Translations under genes and position numbers: made by a program
The notes under the pieces: generated by a model
What the model saw: the letters and a program-made list of their open reading frames with translations, nothing else
Database searches by the model: none
What the model was told of the DNA's origin: nothing
Shown: positions 17,475 through 25,859 of the stretch, one piece after another
How positions within the stretch are numbered: the first letter of the stretch is position 1
Layout: each line of letters opens with the position of its first letter
Source: Ilumatobacteraceae bacterium
GTDB taxonomy: Bacteria > Actinomycetota > Acidimicrobiia > Acidimicrobiales > Ilumatobacteraceae
DNA length: 64,000 nt
Reading direction: 5' to 3'
NCBI GenBank assembly: GCA_021299715.1
Contig: JAJTEL010000001.1
Location: forward strand, 127,397 to 191,396

Positions 17475-18491
17475 GTGCTTCGCGACCGTGTCTCATCTCA
17501 TTCGACCGGAACGCCGCGATGGTTGCTGGCAGTGTGCATTGCATTGGTGATGACATTGGCTGGTGCGCTTGGAATTGTGCGTGCCACGAATACAGCACTT
17601 GATGAAGTGTCACGAGTATCGGTGGCTACTCCTGCTTTGTCGCCCGTTAGCGAAGGATTCGAGAATTACTTGCTTGTTGGTTCGGACTCTCGCGCTGGTG
17701 CCGATCCCACTGATGCAGATTTCGAGAGCATGGGGGCAGAAGAGGCAAACCCCAGCATGCGTGCCGACACCCTGATTGTTATCCGGGTGGATAAGAAAAA
17801 TGGTTCAGTTTCCACTATGTCGGTGCCGCGTGATCTTCGCGTCATGATGGCCGACAACGGACGATTCGGAAAAGTGAACGCCGCGTATCAACGAGGCGCA
17901 GACGTTTTGGTGCGCACCCTGCAGAGTGCATTAAACATTCCTATTCATCATTACATCGAGATGGATTTCTCCGGATTCAAGGACATCGTTGATGCAGTTG
18001 GGGGAGTGCGCATTTGTGTTGATCGCGCATCGCGAGATAAGTCCACCGGATTCTTCCTAGGGAAGCGTGGCTGCAAAATGCAGAACGGTACACAAGCGCT
18101 GTCGTATGCGCGGTCGCGACACTTCGAAGAAAAGATTGATGGTCGTTGGCAAGTTGACGGAACCGGAGACGTTGGCCGCGGTGACCGCCAACGGTATTTC
18201 ATGTCGGTGTTGGTGAAGCAGGCAGTTCGTTACCTTGCTGAGCACCCCATGAAAGCCTCGGAGATACTCTCGTCGTTTTCCTCTGCTGTTGCGGTGGACG
18301 ATGGTCTCGATCTCATTGACTTGGCGCGCAAGTTGCGGCCACTAGCAAATGGCGCCGCGTTGTCTGTTGCGCTTCCTGTGTCGAGCGACATGATTTCAGG
18401 AAGCTTTGTGTTTACTCTGAACAACGAATCAAAGCCGGTGCTTGATTATTTTGCTGGGTTGGGGCCATTGCCCGCAGCGCCGCCTAGCTAA
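17475..18491 (+). CDS. LytR-CpsA-Psr (LCP) family cell-wall ligase
   Basis: A 338-residue membrane-anchored protein. One N-terminal transmembrane helix (about 16-37) is followed by an extracellular LCP domain: LLVGSDSRAG, RADTLIVIRVD, SVPRDLRV, INAAY-like VNAAYQRG, and the late ALSYARSRH plus GDRQRYF motifs with the Arg/Asp residues that bind polyprenyl pyrophosphate. LCP enzymes move glycopolymers such as arabinogalactan or teichoic acids from lipid carriers to peptidoglycan, which fits the GlfT2-like gene at the window start. The start is GTG. Its TAA overlaps the TAG of the convergent GGDEF-EAL gene in CTAA. Confidence 0.9.
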   Translation: MLRDRVSSHSTGTPRWLLAVCIALVMTLAGALGIVRATNTALDEVSRVSVATPALSPVSEGFENYLLVGSDSRAGADPTDADFESMGAEEANPSMRADTLIVIRVDKKNGSVSTMSVPRDLRVMMADNGRFGKVNAAYQRGADVLVRTLQSALNIPIHHYIEMDFSGFKDIVDAVGGVRICVDRASRDKSTGFFLGKRGCKMQNGTQALSYARSRHFEEKIDGRWQVDGTGDVGRGDRQRYFMSVLVKQAVRYLAEHPMKASEILSSFSSAVAVDDGLDLIDLARKLRPLANGAALSVALPVSSDMISGSFVFTLNNESKPVLDYFAGLGPLPAAPPS

Positions 18492-20506
18492 AGCGCATCC
18501 GAATTTTGTGCAGCTGCTTTACGTTGCACTTTGCTGATGAACACTTCAGCGCTGACTGGTTCGCCAATTCGGTTGCCTTGCAAAAGATCGCAACCCAATA
18601 CCTTGAGACGTTGCACATGATCTTCGGTTGTAACCCACTCGGCGCACACCACCAGATTTAATGAATGGGCCAACTGAATGAGAGAACGCACCATTGGGTC
18701 GTCGCCGCCGTCGGTGCGGCCAACATCGCGTACAAGGGTTCCGTCGAGTTTCAAGAGGTCTGCGGGGAAGGTACGGAGCGACGCAAGCGATGAGTACCCG
18801 GAGCCAAAATCGTCAACTGCAATACGCACACCTTGGCGTTTTAATGCCGTGACGGTGCGCAAGACGGACGGATTGTTCTCTACCAAGTTTGACTCTGACG
18901 TTTCAAAGACAAGTTGCGACCCATCAAGTGAATGCGCGCGCAAAATGGTGAGTGCACGGTCAACAAATGTGATGTCAGAGAGTTGACGTCGCGATGCATT
19001 CACATGAATTGATGTTCCGCGATCGACAAGACCAGATGAAATCCACTCGGCCAAGGTGCGCGCGCCTTGTTCAAGAACCCAGTCACCAATAGGAGCAATA
19101 AGTCCCGATTCGTCTGCGAGGTCGAGGAATGCTGCAGGCGCAAGAACTCCGCGTGTGGGGTGATTCCAGCGCAAGAGAGCCTCGGCAGCAACAACGCGGC
19201 CAGTGTGCGCAGACTCGATGGGTTGGAAGAGAACGGTGAATTGGTCGGCTGCGAGTGCTTGTTCTAATTCAGAAGCCAAGTGAAGACGTTCGCGCGCAGC
19301 AGTACGCATTTCTTCGTTGTACAACTCAGATCTGCCGCGACCGCGTTGCTTTGCCCGGTACATCGCAGTGTCGGCAGAACGCAACAGGGTGACGGCTGCG
19401 TCGGCGGCAGATTCGCTGGCAAGGAGGTCTGGTGTTGACATTGCTACACCCACGCTTGCGCCTGCTTCAATTTCTACGCCTTGAAGGACGAGTGGACCAG
19501 TAATGGACGCGCGAATTCGTTCAGCAACATCGAGTGCTACCTGTTCGTCGAGCAGTCCCTCACACAGTACGACAAATTCATCACCACTAATGCGCGCTAC
19601 TAAGTCTGTGGGACGTGTGGCGGCAGCAAGACGTCGTGAAACTGTGACAATAAGTTGGTCACCAACAGCGTGACCAATGGTGTCGTTGACATGCTTCAAT
19701 TTGTCGAGGTCAATAAACAAAACGCCCACAGTGGCGTGAGTGGTTCTGCTGCGCTCGAGTGCTTCAGTTGTCTTTCGCAAAAACAAAACTCGGTTCGGTA
19801 ACCCGGTGAGTGCATCGTGAGTTGCTTGACGCGCCAACTCGGCCTGTGTTTGGCGTTCTTCGGTGATGTCTCGCGTAATTGTGGACCAATGATGCACGCT
19901 TCCGTCTGCATCGCGCACAACTTGCACAACAACGGCCAGTATTCGTGGAATTCCATCGGGTGAACGAAAACCAATTTCGCCCTCCCATCTGTTAGGAGAG
20001 CCCGCAGGTGGTGCTGCATCGAGCAATATGCGTGGTAGTTGATCTCGTACTGCTTGCATAAATGCACGCGCGGCAACATCACCATTTCCTGAAGATGGGT
20101 CGGCAACACCAATCAATGTGCGAGCGGTGTCGTTTGCAAATTCAAGTTCGCCAACTCTGTTGAAGACCAACACTGCATCGCCAGATACATCGAGTAGTCC
20201 AACAAGTTGGTTCGACAATTGACGTTGCGCTACAAGTGATGTGCAATCAATGGCAGTTCCGACGTATCCGGTGAGAACTCCATCGGTGAGAACGGGTTGC
20301 GTCGAAACCTGAATCCACACTGATTCTCCTGTGGCACGCCCGACGCGAAATTCAACCGCGAAGTTTCCTCCGTCTGTTTTGTGTTGTACCCATCGGCGCT
20401 CACATTCGGTGCGTTCGTGCGGTAACGCATTTGCCCACGGAGCGGTTCCGACAACTAGTGGTGCACCATCACATGCCAGTGCGCGAAATGCAGCGTTTCC
20501 CGACAC
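18488..20506 (-). CDS. PAS-PAS-GGDEF-EAL cyclic-di-GMP protein, 5' end apparently frameshifted
   Basis: A 672-residue protein from the first standard start (GTG 20506). It has a truncated PAS (1-75), a second PAS (about 90-215), a GGDEF domain with SGDEF at the active site and an RxxD inhibitory site five residues before it, and an EAL domain with EALLRW, DDFGSGYSS and LLQGNRIGEP. The usual AEGVET reads AEWVTT, so one acidic residue is lost and phosphodiesterase activity is doubtful. PAS-like sequence (LPIGVFETDTNGRL) continues upstream in frame to a TGA with no ATG, GTG or TTG. A frame beginning at ATG 20577 would join it after a one-base insertion in a C run. Confidence 0.85.
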   Translation of the reverse strand: MSGNAAFRALACDGAPLVVGTAPWANALPHERTECERRWVQHKTDGGNFAVEFRVGRATGESVWIQVSTQPVLTDGVLTGYVGTAIDCTSLVAQRQLSNQLVGLLDVSGDAVLVFNRVGELEFANDTARTLIGVADPSSGNGDVAARAFMQAVRDQLPRILLDAAPPAGSPNRWEGEIGFRSPDGIPRILAVVVQVVRDADGSVHHWSTITRDITEERQTQAELARQATHDALTGLPNRVLFLRKTTEALERSRTTHATVGVLFIDLDKLKHVNDTIGHAVGDQLIVTVSRRLAAATRPTDLVARISGDEFVVLCEGLLDEQVALDVAERIRASITGPLVLQGVEIEAGASVGVAMSTPDLLASESAADAAVTLLRSADTAMYRAKQRGRGRSELYNEEMRTAARERLHLASELEQALAADQFTVLFQPIESAHTGRVVAAEALLRWNHPTRGVLAPAAFLDLADESGLIAPIGDWVLEQGARTLAEWISSGLVDRGTSIHVNASRRQLSDITFVDRALTILRAHSLDGSQLVFETSESNLVENNPSVLRTVTALKRQGVRIAVDDFGSGYSSLASLRTFPADLLKLDGTLVRDVGRTDGGDDPMVRSLIQLAHSLNLVVCAEWVTTEDHVQRLKVLGCDLLQGNRIGEPVSAEVFISKVQRKAAAQNSDAL

Positions 20507-20583
20507 GAGTCGGCCATTGGTGTCGGTCTCAAAGACACCGATGGGCAGGGCGGCAGTAGTGGGGTCGATACCGCCATTCTCAC

Positions 20584-20589
20584 AGATTG
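20584..20589 (-). promoter_or_regulatory. Possible -10 box for an upstream start of the GGDEF-EAL gene
   Basis: CAATCT on the minus strand, 6 bases before the out-of-frame ATG at 20577. The spacing matches other leaderless candidates in the window, although the first base is not T. Confidence 0.3.
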
Positions 20590-20627
20590 TTCACCGAGTG
20601 CGGTGGACTGACCCCTCAGGGTGGTGA

Positions 20628-21233
20628 CTATCGACTGACAGTGAAGGCGGTCGTTGCGGCTTCTAGGGCGCCCGATTCGATGTCGGAGATGATGGTGCGC
20701 GCATCGGGGTCGTCGTCAAGTGGTGTGAGTGCATCGAGTGCGTAGACGGTGACGACAAATGTGTGGGTCTTGCCGGTGGGGGGACACGGGGGGTCATACG
20801 TTCTGTCGCCTTTGGCCGACACGGCGACAACGCCACCAGCGGGGACTTGACCTTCCAGAGCAGTAGTGACAGCAAAGTCAATGTTTGTGACAACCCAAGG
20901 CAGATTGTTGGGGTCATCCATGTTGTCGATGACGATGGCGTAGCCCTGGGTGTCCTCGGGCCCTGTGGTCCAGGTGAGTGGTGGCGACATTCCTTCGCCA
21001 AGACATGTGTATCGGTTGTCGATTGCGGACCCACTTGGCCACGGACCATTCAGCGACATGGGTGCATTGGTGTCGGCGACAGCTTCGCCAATTGTGGTGG
21101 CAACCCGAACCGAGTCGGTCTGATTGGCGAGAGGAGATTTCATGGCACGGCCGTCATTGGTGGAACACGCACTCAGGACCAAACATGTGATCACGATGAG
21201 AGACCAGTGAACCGAGTGCTTGACATCATTCAT
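20628..21233 (-). CDS. PEBP/YbhB-family lipoprotein
   Basis: A 201-residue protein with a lipoprotein signal ending in LSAC (Cys23) and a phosphatidylethanolamine-binding (Raf-kinase-inhibitor-like, YbhB/YbcL) domain. Typical stretches are RYTCLGEGMSPPLTWTTGPEDTQGYAIVIDNMDDP, WVVTNID and the late YDPPCPPTGKTHTFVVTVYALD. Bacterial members have no established reaction; the fold has an anion- or ligand-binding pocket. It would be anchored outside the cell membrane. TAGTCT lies 8 bases before the ATG. It is divergent from the Mca-like gene. Confidence 0.88.
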   Translation of the reverse strand: MNDVKHSVHWSLIVITCLVLSACSTNDGRAMKSPLANQTDSVRVATTIGEAVADTNAPMSLNGPWPSGSAIDNRYTCLGEGMSPPLTWTTGPEDTQGYAIVIDNMDDPNNLPWVVTNIDFAVTTALEGQVPAGGVVAVSAKGDRTYDPPCPPTGKTHTFVVTVYALDALTPLDDDPDARTIISDIESGALEAATTAFTVSR

Positions 21234-21241
21234 TGACGCTC

Positions 21242-21247
21242 AGACTA
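21242..21247 (-). promoter_or_regulatory. Candidate -10 box (PEBP lipoprotein)
   Basis: TAGTCT on the minus strand, 8 bases before the ATG at 21233. Confidence 0.4.
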
Positions 21248-21282
21248 TTGCGTACCACGGGGTGTGAACCCATCACGTTCAC

Positions 21283-21288
21283 TATCCT
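21283..21288 (+). promoter_or_regulatory. Candidate leaderless -10 box (Mca-like gene)
   Basis: TATCCT, 7 bases before the ATG at 21296. It argues against the longer frame starting at 21233. Confidence 0.5.
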
Positions 21289-21295
21289 GAGAGAG

Positions 21296-22234
21296 ATGAC
21301 CTCCCCAGCACTCTCGCTCTCTGGTGAACACCTCTGTTTGATGACAGTGCATGCTCATCCAGACGACGAAGCATCAAAGGGTGCGCCCACAGTTGCCAAA
21401 TACTTCGCAGAAGGAGTTCGCACGGTTCTGGTGTGTTGTACCGGAGGTGAAGAAGGCGACCTTCAGAATCCAACATTGCGCGAGCCAGGTCAACCATTTC
21501 ACGGGAAAACTCCCGAAGAGGAACGAGAAATCATTGCGTCAATACGCGCATCCGAGTTGAAGAAATCAACCGATGCAATTGGATTTTCTGCCGTGCACAT
21601 GTTGGGTTATCGCGACTCAGGAATGGCCGGATCCGAGACAAACTCTCATCCCGATTGCTTCAACATGGCCGACCTTGACGAGGCCACAGGCCGACTTGTT
21701 GCATTAATTCGCGCCGAAAAGCCACACGTCATCCTCACGTACAACGATGATCAACGTGGATATCCGCACCCCGACCATCTGCGTGTTCATGACATCAGTG
21801 TGTTGGCTTTTGAACGCGCTGGTGACCCCACGTGGTACCCAGAACTTGGTGAACCGTGGCAACCATCGAAGATGTATTACACGCTGTGGGCAAAAGAACG
21901 CATTACTGCTGTTCACGAAGCCCTTCTGTTGAAGTTTGGCGAGTCACCCTTTGATGAAAATTGGTTGAAGCGCCCTTCACAAGATCATCGCATCACCACT
22001 CGTTTACATATTGCTGAGTATCTGCGTGCACGAACTGAATCGTTATTGGCTCACGCCACTCAAGTGGATCCCACCTCAAAGTGGTGGTTCGGTTTAGATG
22101 ATGACGAACTTGGAAAGGTCTACCCGTGGGAAGACTGGATTCTCGCTATGAGCGTTCTTGCTGAAATTCCAGAAGGAATGATGGAAACAGATCTGTTTGC
22201 CGGAATTCGCTCATTCGATCAGGTAACGGCATGA
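21296..22234 (+). CDS. mca: Mycothiol S-conjugate amidase-like PIG-L deacetylase
   Basis: A 312-residue Zn-dependent amidase of the PIG-L/LmbE family. The metal motif VHAHPDDEASKGA and the later GYPHPDHLRVHDIS match Mca and MshB. The CCTGGEEGDLQNP segment and the length favour Mca, which cleaves mycothiol S-conjugates in detoxification; MshB (GlcNAc-Ins deacetylase) is the alternative. The ATG at 21296 is chosen from family length and the TATCCT hexamer. A 75-residue protein gene overlaps its stop by four bases (ATGA), so the two are translationally coupled. Confidence 0.87.
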   Translation: MTSPALSLSGEHLCLMTVHAHPDDEASKGAPTVAKYFAEGVRTVLVCCTGGEEGDLQNPTLREPGQPFHGKTPEEEREIIASIRASELKKSTDAIGFSAVHMLGYRDSGMAGSETNSHPDCFNMADLDEATGRLVALIRAEKPHVILTYNDDQRGYPHPDHLRVHDISVLAFERAGDPTWYPELGEPWQPSKMYYTLWAKERITAVHEALLLKFGESPFDENWLKRPSQDHRITTRLHIAEYLRARTESLLAHATQVDPTSKWWFGLDDDELGKVYPWEDWILAMSVLAEIPEGMMETDLFAGIRSFDQVTA

Positions 22235-22458
22235 GCGTTCAGTATCACGTTGTCTTCAAGAAGAATGATGAAGCCGTTGAGGGCCCAGACGACGCAGATG
22301 TCATTGTGAAAGTTGATGTGAAGTATGCGTCAATGGATCCAACAGCAGCGTTCATGGCCGGAAAACTGAAGAACGAAGGCAGTACTCGCGCGTTGTTTGA
22401 AGCGTTGTGGAGCGGTGAAGCAGTGGCAACAATTAGCCGGCTCGCATCACGTTCCTAA
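22231..22458 (+). CDS. Small protein with SCP2-like sequence, coupled to mca
   Basis: A 75-residue protein overlapping the mca stop by four bases. The stretch VIVKVDVKYASMDPTAAFMAGKLKNEG resembles the C-terminal core of SCP2 sterol-carrier domains (pattern DPxxAFMxGKLKxxG), but the protein is far shorter than a full SCP2 domain. No signal or membrane segment is seen. Its role is unknown; coupling suggests it works with the amidase. The last 26 bases overlap the convergent deacetylase gene. Confidence 0.6.
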   Translation: MSVQYHVVFKKNDEAVEGPDDADVIVKVDVKYASMDPTAAFMAGKLKNEGSTRALFEALWSGEAVATISRLASRS

Positions 22459-23275
22459 GTTCGCGATAGCCAAGCAACACAGCGCCGCTGTCGGTGAGCG
22501 CAGCACGAAGTTCTGTATCTGTTGTAACAAGCGCAAGATCGTCTACCCACCCGGCTGCATTGTCACCAAGGGCTCGCACTTCAGGTGTATCTATTGCGGG
22601 CTGCACATGAATTTCTGTTACGCCTGGCTGCAGTGATCGAATGGCGTTGAGCACGCGGTCGCGGCTTCCGGCGCGCCAGTCAAGGTCGAAATGATCGGGG
22701 AAGACGATTCCCTCGTCGCGTGCGAGCGTGCGGAATGGGAATCCGGCTGCATCTTCAGAAATGGTGGAGGGAAGTCGGATGGGAAGTTGAAACTCAACAG
22801 CAAGTTCTAGGTACACGTCAAAGAATTCGGGACGCAAGGTGATGGATGTGAGATGTGGAGCTAAGTGAGTGACGTCAATTCCCCAGGCGATGGCACGTTC
22901 AATTTGAGCACGACACTCACGAAGAACTTCTGTGCTGTCTGCGTGTTCCCACAAGTCGTCAACAGAACGCGGGAAGCCGCCCTCACCCGACAAAAGTGAC
23001 GGTGCATGTGTTAACGGACCCCAACGGTATTCGGGGTGTTCGGCATTGAGTGTGAGGTGAACTCCGATGTCGTCTCCGCGGTACTCGCTTGCTGCAAAGC
23101 GCGCCCACGGTGCGGGCATCATGATGGAAGCACACGTGGCTACGCCGTCACGAAGGGCGCTGTATACGCCGACGGTTGCGGCATGACACGAACCAAGGTC
23201 GTCGCACGAGATGATGACGAGGCGTGCGTCATCTGCGTATCCGAGTTTCTGTGCAAGTGACGCGGGCGAAGCCAT
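22433..23275 (-). CDS. ChbG/HpnK (YdjC)-family carbohydrate deacetylase
   Basis: A 280-residue protein of the YdjC-like deacetylase family, which removes acetyl groups from sugars such as chitooligosaccharides or hopanoid glucosamine. The metal site is visible as ISCDDLG, GVHLTLN and HLAPHLTSI, and a late HVQPAID is also typical. The ATG at 23275 is preceded by TAGGGT at 6 bases, fitting a leaderless mRNA. The substrate is unknown. The 3' end overlaps the small SCP2-like gene by 26 bases. Confidence 0.82.
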   Translation of the reverse strand: MASPASLAQKLGYADDARLVIISCDDLGSCHAATVGVYSALRDGVATCASIMMPAPWARFAASEYRGDDIGVHLTLNAEHPEYRWGPLTHAPSLLSGEGGFPRSVDDLWEHADSTEVLRECRAQIERAIAWGIDVTHLAPHLTSITLRPEFFDVYLELAVEFQLPIRLPSTISEDAAGFPFRTLARDEGIVFPDHFDLDWRAGSRDRVLNAIRSLQPGVTEIHVQPAIDTPEVRALGDNAAGWVDDLALVTTDTELRAALTDSGAVLLGYRELRNVMRAG

Positions 23276-23281
23276 AACAAA

Positions 23282-23287
23282 ACCCTA
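23282..23287 (-). promoter_or_regulatory. Candidate leaderless -10 box (ChbG-like gene)
   Basis: TAGGGT on the minus strand, 6 bases before the ATG at 23275. Confidence 0.5.
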
Positions 23288-23290
23288 CCT

Positions 23291-23794
23291 TCAGCAATGT
23301 GCCCACAGCCCAAGGTGAGATGTTTGAGCGCGGTAAGCAGCCTTTGCGAACACTGCTTGCAACGATGTATTCGGTTCATATGGGTAGGGGCGTGCCCACC
23401 CACCCGCAACAAGCTCCTCGTTAACAAACAGATTGTCGGACGATCTGTAGACGTACGCCAGAAGTCGGCCGAATTTGTCGCGCGCTTCGATGTCTCGCGT
23501 GACATACACCGTTGTTCCCTTCGGTAACCACGTTTTCGTTTGCTGTGATGCTTGCGGTCCCCAACATTCGACAGGTTTGGTGGGGTGCACTGTTTCGGGT
23601 GTATCGACACCGATGAGACGAATCTGCTCAACACGGTTTCCGAACGCCACATAAATGGTGTCGCCGTCGACGACGCGAGTGACGGTGCCAGAAACGCGAC
23701 CACCCGCATCAGGTGTGATGCGGGTGGTACACGAAACGAGGACGACACTCAGTGCCGCAACGAGTGAAGCGAGTGCGCGTGATGTGACGCGCAC
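23291..23794 (-). CDS. Thermonuclease-like (SNase) lipoprotein
   Basis: A 167-residue secreted nuclease homologue. Starting at GTG 23794, it begins with a lipoprotein signal ending in LVSC, followed by a staphylococcal-nuclease domain: VVDGDTIYV (Ca2+-binding Asp), RLIGVDTPET (the Arg and Glu matching R35 and E43) and RDKFGRLLAYVY (the Arg matching R87). It should cleave DNA or RNA at the cell surface. The frame extends to 24061, but that part is antisense-like sequence over the thiolase 3' end. The chosen GTG lies 7 bases after the thiolase stop, so the genes are probably cotranscribed. Confidence 0.85.
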   Translation of the reverse strand: MRVTSRALASLVAALSVVLVSCTTRITPDAGGRVSGTVTRVVDGDTIYVAFGNRVEQIRLIGVDTPETVHPTKPVECWGPQASQQTKTWLPKGTTVYVTRDIEARDKFGRLLAYVYRSSDNLFVNEELVAGGWARPYPYEPNTSLQAVFAKAAYRAQTSHLGLWAHC

Positions 23795-23801
23795 TGATGA
23801 A

Positions 23802-24989
23802 TTAGAGGCGCTCGATGAGTGTGCCGGTTCCGAGACCGCCACCACAGCACATAGAGATGATGCCGTAGCGTCCGCCTGTGCGCTCGAGTTCGTTGAGAGC
23901 CTTGGTGACAAGGAACGCACCAGTTGCGCCGAGTGGGTGGCCCAATGCAATTGCTCCACCATTTGGGTTGGTCTTTTCAATGTCGGCACCAAGTTCTTTT
24001 GCCCAAGCGAGAACAACAGAAGCAAATGCTTCGTTGATTTCGAACACATCGATGTCGTCAATCTTCAAGTTATTGCGCTCGAGAAGACGCTGAGTTGCAT
24101 CGATGGGTCCGGTGAGCATGAGTACCGGATCGACGCCTACAAGGCACGTGTCGACAATACGTGCACGTGCGCGCATGCCGAGTTGTGATGCCTTCTCTTC
24201 GGTCATCATGAGAACTGCGGCGGCACCATCGGAAATCTGTGAGGAGTTTCCGGCGGTGTGAACGCCATTCTCGCGAGCTACGGGCTTGAGGGTGGACAGC
24301 TTCTCAAGTGTTGTTTCGCGAAGACCTTCGTCTTTTGCAACACGACGAGTGCCGACCACTTCACCAGCTTCATTTACTTCTGGTGCATCAACCTCGATGT
24401 ACTGGCCAGCAAAACGATCTTCTGCCCATGCGCGAATTGCGCGTTCTTGTGATGCGAGACCGAAGCGGTCAGTGTCATCGCGGGAAATCTTCCACTTGTC
24501 GGCGATGCGCTCTGCGCCTTCGAACTGAGATGTCATTTCGTACTGTTCGAAGTAATTCTTCGGAATGGGTACGCCAAGACCTAGGTCTTTGCGACTGTTG
24601 CTTCCGATGGGGACGCGGCTCATGACTTCAACACCGCATGCAATGGCAATGTCGACAACGCCCGAACCGATGAGAGATGAAGCAAGGCCGGTTGCCTGCT
24701 GCGACGAACCGCACTGAGTGTCGACAGTGGTGGCAGCAGTTGTGAGCGGAAGGCCTGCAGCCAACCATGCCGTACGGGTGACGTTGAACGACTGCTCGCC
24801 AACCTGGCTGACGCATCCGCCCACTACTTGCTCAACAAGTGACGGGTCGATGCCTGTGCGGTTGATGATTCCCTGCTGGGCAATGCCGAGGAGTTCGCCA
24901 GGATGGATGGTGGATAATCCGCCGTTGCGACGCCCAATGGGGGTGCGCACTGCATCGACGATTACGACTGAATTTTGGTTACGTGCCAT
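23802..24989 (-). CDS. Acetyl-CoA acetyltransferase (thiolase)
   Basis: A 395-residue thiolase of the acetyl-CoA C-acyltransferase family. The nucleophilic Cys lies in DTQCGSSQQATGLA. NEAFASV, GHPLGATGAF and the C-terminal CCGGGLGTG complete the active site. It splits 3-ketoacyl-CoA in beta-oxidation or condenses two acetyl-CoA; the long loop with EQYEMTSQFEGAERIADKW resembles FadA-type degradative thiolases. TAGGAT ends 6 bases before the ATG. It is divergent from nudC. Confidence 0.92.
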   Translation of the reverse strand: MARNQNSVVIVDAVRTPIGRRNGGLSTIHPGELLGIAQQGIINRTGIDPSLVEQVVGGCVSQVGEQSFNVTRTAWLAAGLPLTTAATTVDTQCGSSQQATGLASSLIGSGVVDIAIACGVEVMSRVPIGSNSRKDLGLGVPIPKNYFEQYEMTSQFEGAERIADKWKISRDDTDRFGLASQERAIRAWAEDRFAGQYIEVDAPEVNEAGEVVGTRRVAKDEGLRETTLEKLSTLKPVARENGVHTAGNSSQISDGAAAVLMMTEEKASQLGMRARARIVDTCLVGVDPVLMLTGPIDATQRLLERNNLKIDDIDVFEINEAFASVVLAWAKELGADIEKTNPNGGAIALGHPLGATGAFLVTKALNELERTGGRYGIISMCCGGGLGTGTLIERL

Positions 24990-24995
24990 TGGCTC

Positions 24996-25001
24996 ATCCT
25001 A
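24996..25001 (-). promoter_or_regulatory. Candidate leaderless -10 box (thiolase)
   Basis: TAGGAT on the minus strand, 6 bases before the ATG at 24989. Confidence 0.5.
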
Positions 25002-25018
25002 CGCAGGGCTTCGCCTAC

Positions 25019-25024
25019 TACCGT
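25019..25024 (+). promoter_or_regulatory. Candidate -10 box (nudC)
   Basis: TACCGT, 8 bases before the ATG at 25033. Confidence 0.4.
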
Positions 25025-25032
25025 CAGTGGGA

Positions 25033-25824
25033 ATGGCTACACACGACACCTCATTTCGCCCCACTTTGACCCCAGCAGGAAATGTTGACGAGCACCGGTA
25101 CATCCATGTTGTTGGGGTGAAAGTCTTCATTGATAACCAACCCGCAGAGGACTCGTGGGACCGCCATTTCTTGGGTATGCACGGCGGCGTTGCTTGCTGG
25201 GGTATCGATGTTCCGCACGGCGAAGACCCTGGGTACGGCGCCGAGATGGACCTGCGCGCACTGTTTGGTCGAATCAGCGAAACTGAATGGGCCATTGCGG
25301 GTCGAGCAGTGCAGTTGGTGGAGTGGGCGCGAACACACCGTTTTTGTGGTCGTTGTGGCGAACCAACACGAATGGCTGACACCGAGCGCGCATTTGTGTG
25401 CCCGTCATGTTCACTCATGGCGTTTCCGCGACTAGCACCAGCAATCATCACGTTGGTCACGCGAGGCGATGGCGACAATCAACAGGCACTGTTGGCTCGC
25501 GGTGCGAATTTCCCTGTCCCCATGTTTTCGTGTCTTGCAGGTTTTGTCGAACCAGGCGAGAACTTGGAACAGGCAGTAGCGCGCGAGGTAGAAGAAGAAG
25601 TTGGCATCGTTGTCGACTCCATTGCGTATGTGGCCAGTCAACCGTGGCCATTCCCGCATTCATTAATGCTGGGGTTCACTGCGCGGTGGGTATCTGGCGA
25701 CATTGTGTGCGACACCACCGAAATTGCCGAAGCGCAGTGGTATGACCGAGATGATCTGCCAATGATTCCGCCTGGCATTTCTATTGCGCGACGCCTCATC
25801 GACGACTGGGTCTATCGCCGCTAA
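25033..25824 (+). CDS. nudC: NAD+ diphosphatase / deNADding Nudix hydrolase
   Basis: A 263-residue NudC-type enzyme that hydrolyses NAD(H) or removes NAD caps from RNA. It has an N-terminal beta domain, a four-Cys zinc ribbon (FCGRCGE ... CPSC), the Nudix box (GFVEPGENLEQAVAREVEEEVGI) and the family signature SQPWPFPHS. The ATG at 25033 gives the expected length; a longer frame from 24718 runs antisense to the thiolase. Confidence 0.92.
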   Translation: MATHDTSFRPTLTPAGNVDEHRYIHVVGVKVFIDNQPAEDSWDRHFLGMHGGVACWGIDVPHGEDPGYGAEMDLRALFGRISETEWAIAGRAVQLVEWARTHRFCGRCGEPTRMADTERAFVCPSCSLMAFPRLAPAIITLVTRGDGDNQQALLARGANFPVPMFSCLAGFVEPGENLEQAVAREVEEEVGIVVDSIAYVASQPWPFPHSLMLGFTARWVSGDIVCDTTEIAEAQWYDRDDLPMIPPGISIARRLIDDWVYRR

Positions 25825-25846
25825 CAAAAAAGCGATGTTTGTCTCG

Positions 25847-25852
25847 TAGCGT
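25847..25852 (+). promoter_or_regulatory. Candidate leaderless -10 box (LLM oxidoreductase)
   Basis: TAGCGT, 7 bases before the ATG at 25860. Confidence 0.5.
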
Positions 25853-25859
25853 TCTTTCC

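Noticed and set aside
20592-20605. Hairpin CACCG-AGTG-CGGTG after the PEBP lipoprotein gene
   Set aside because: The stem is only 5 bp and is not followed by a U run, so it was not called a terminator.
24718-25032. N-terminal extension of the nudC frame
   Set aside because: It is antisense to the thiolase gene, and the family length fits the start at 25033.
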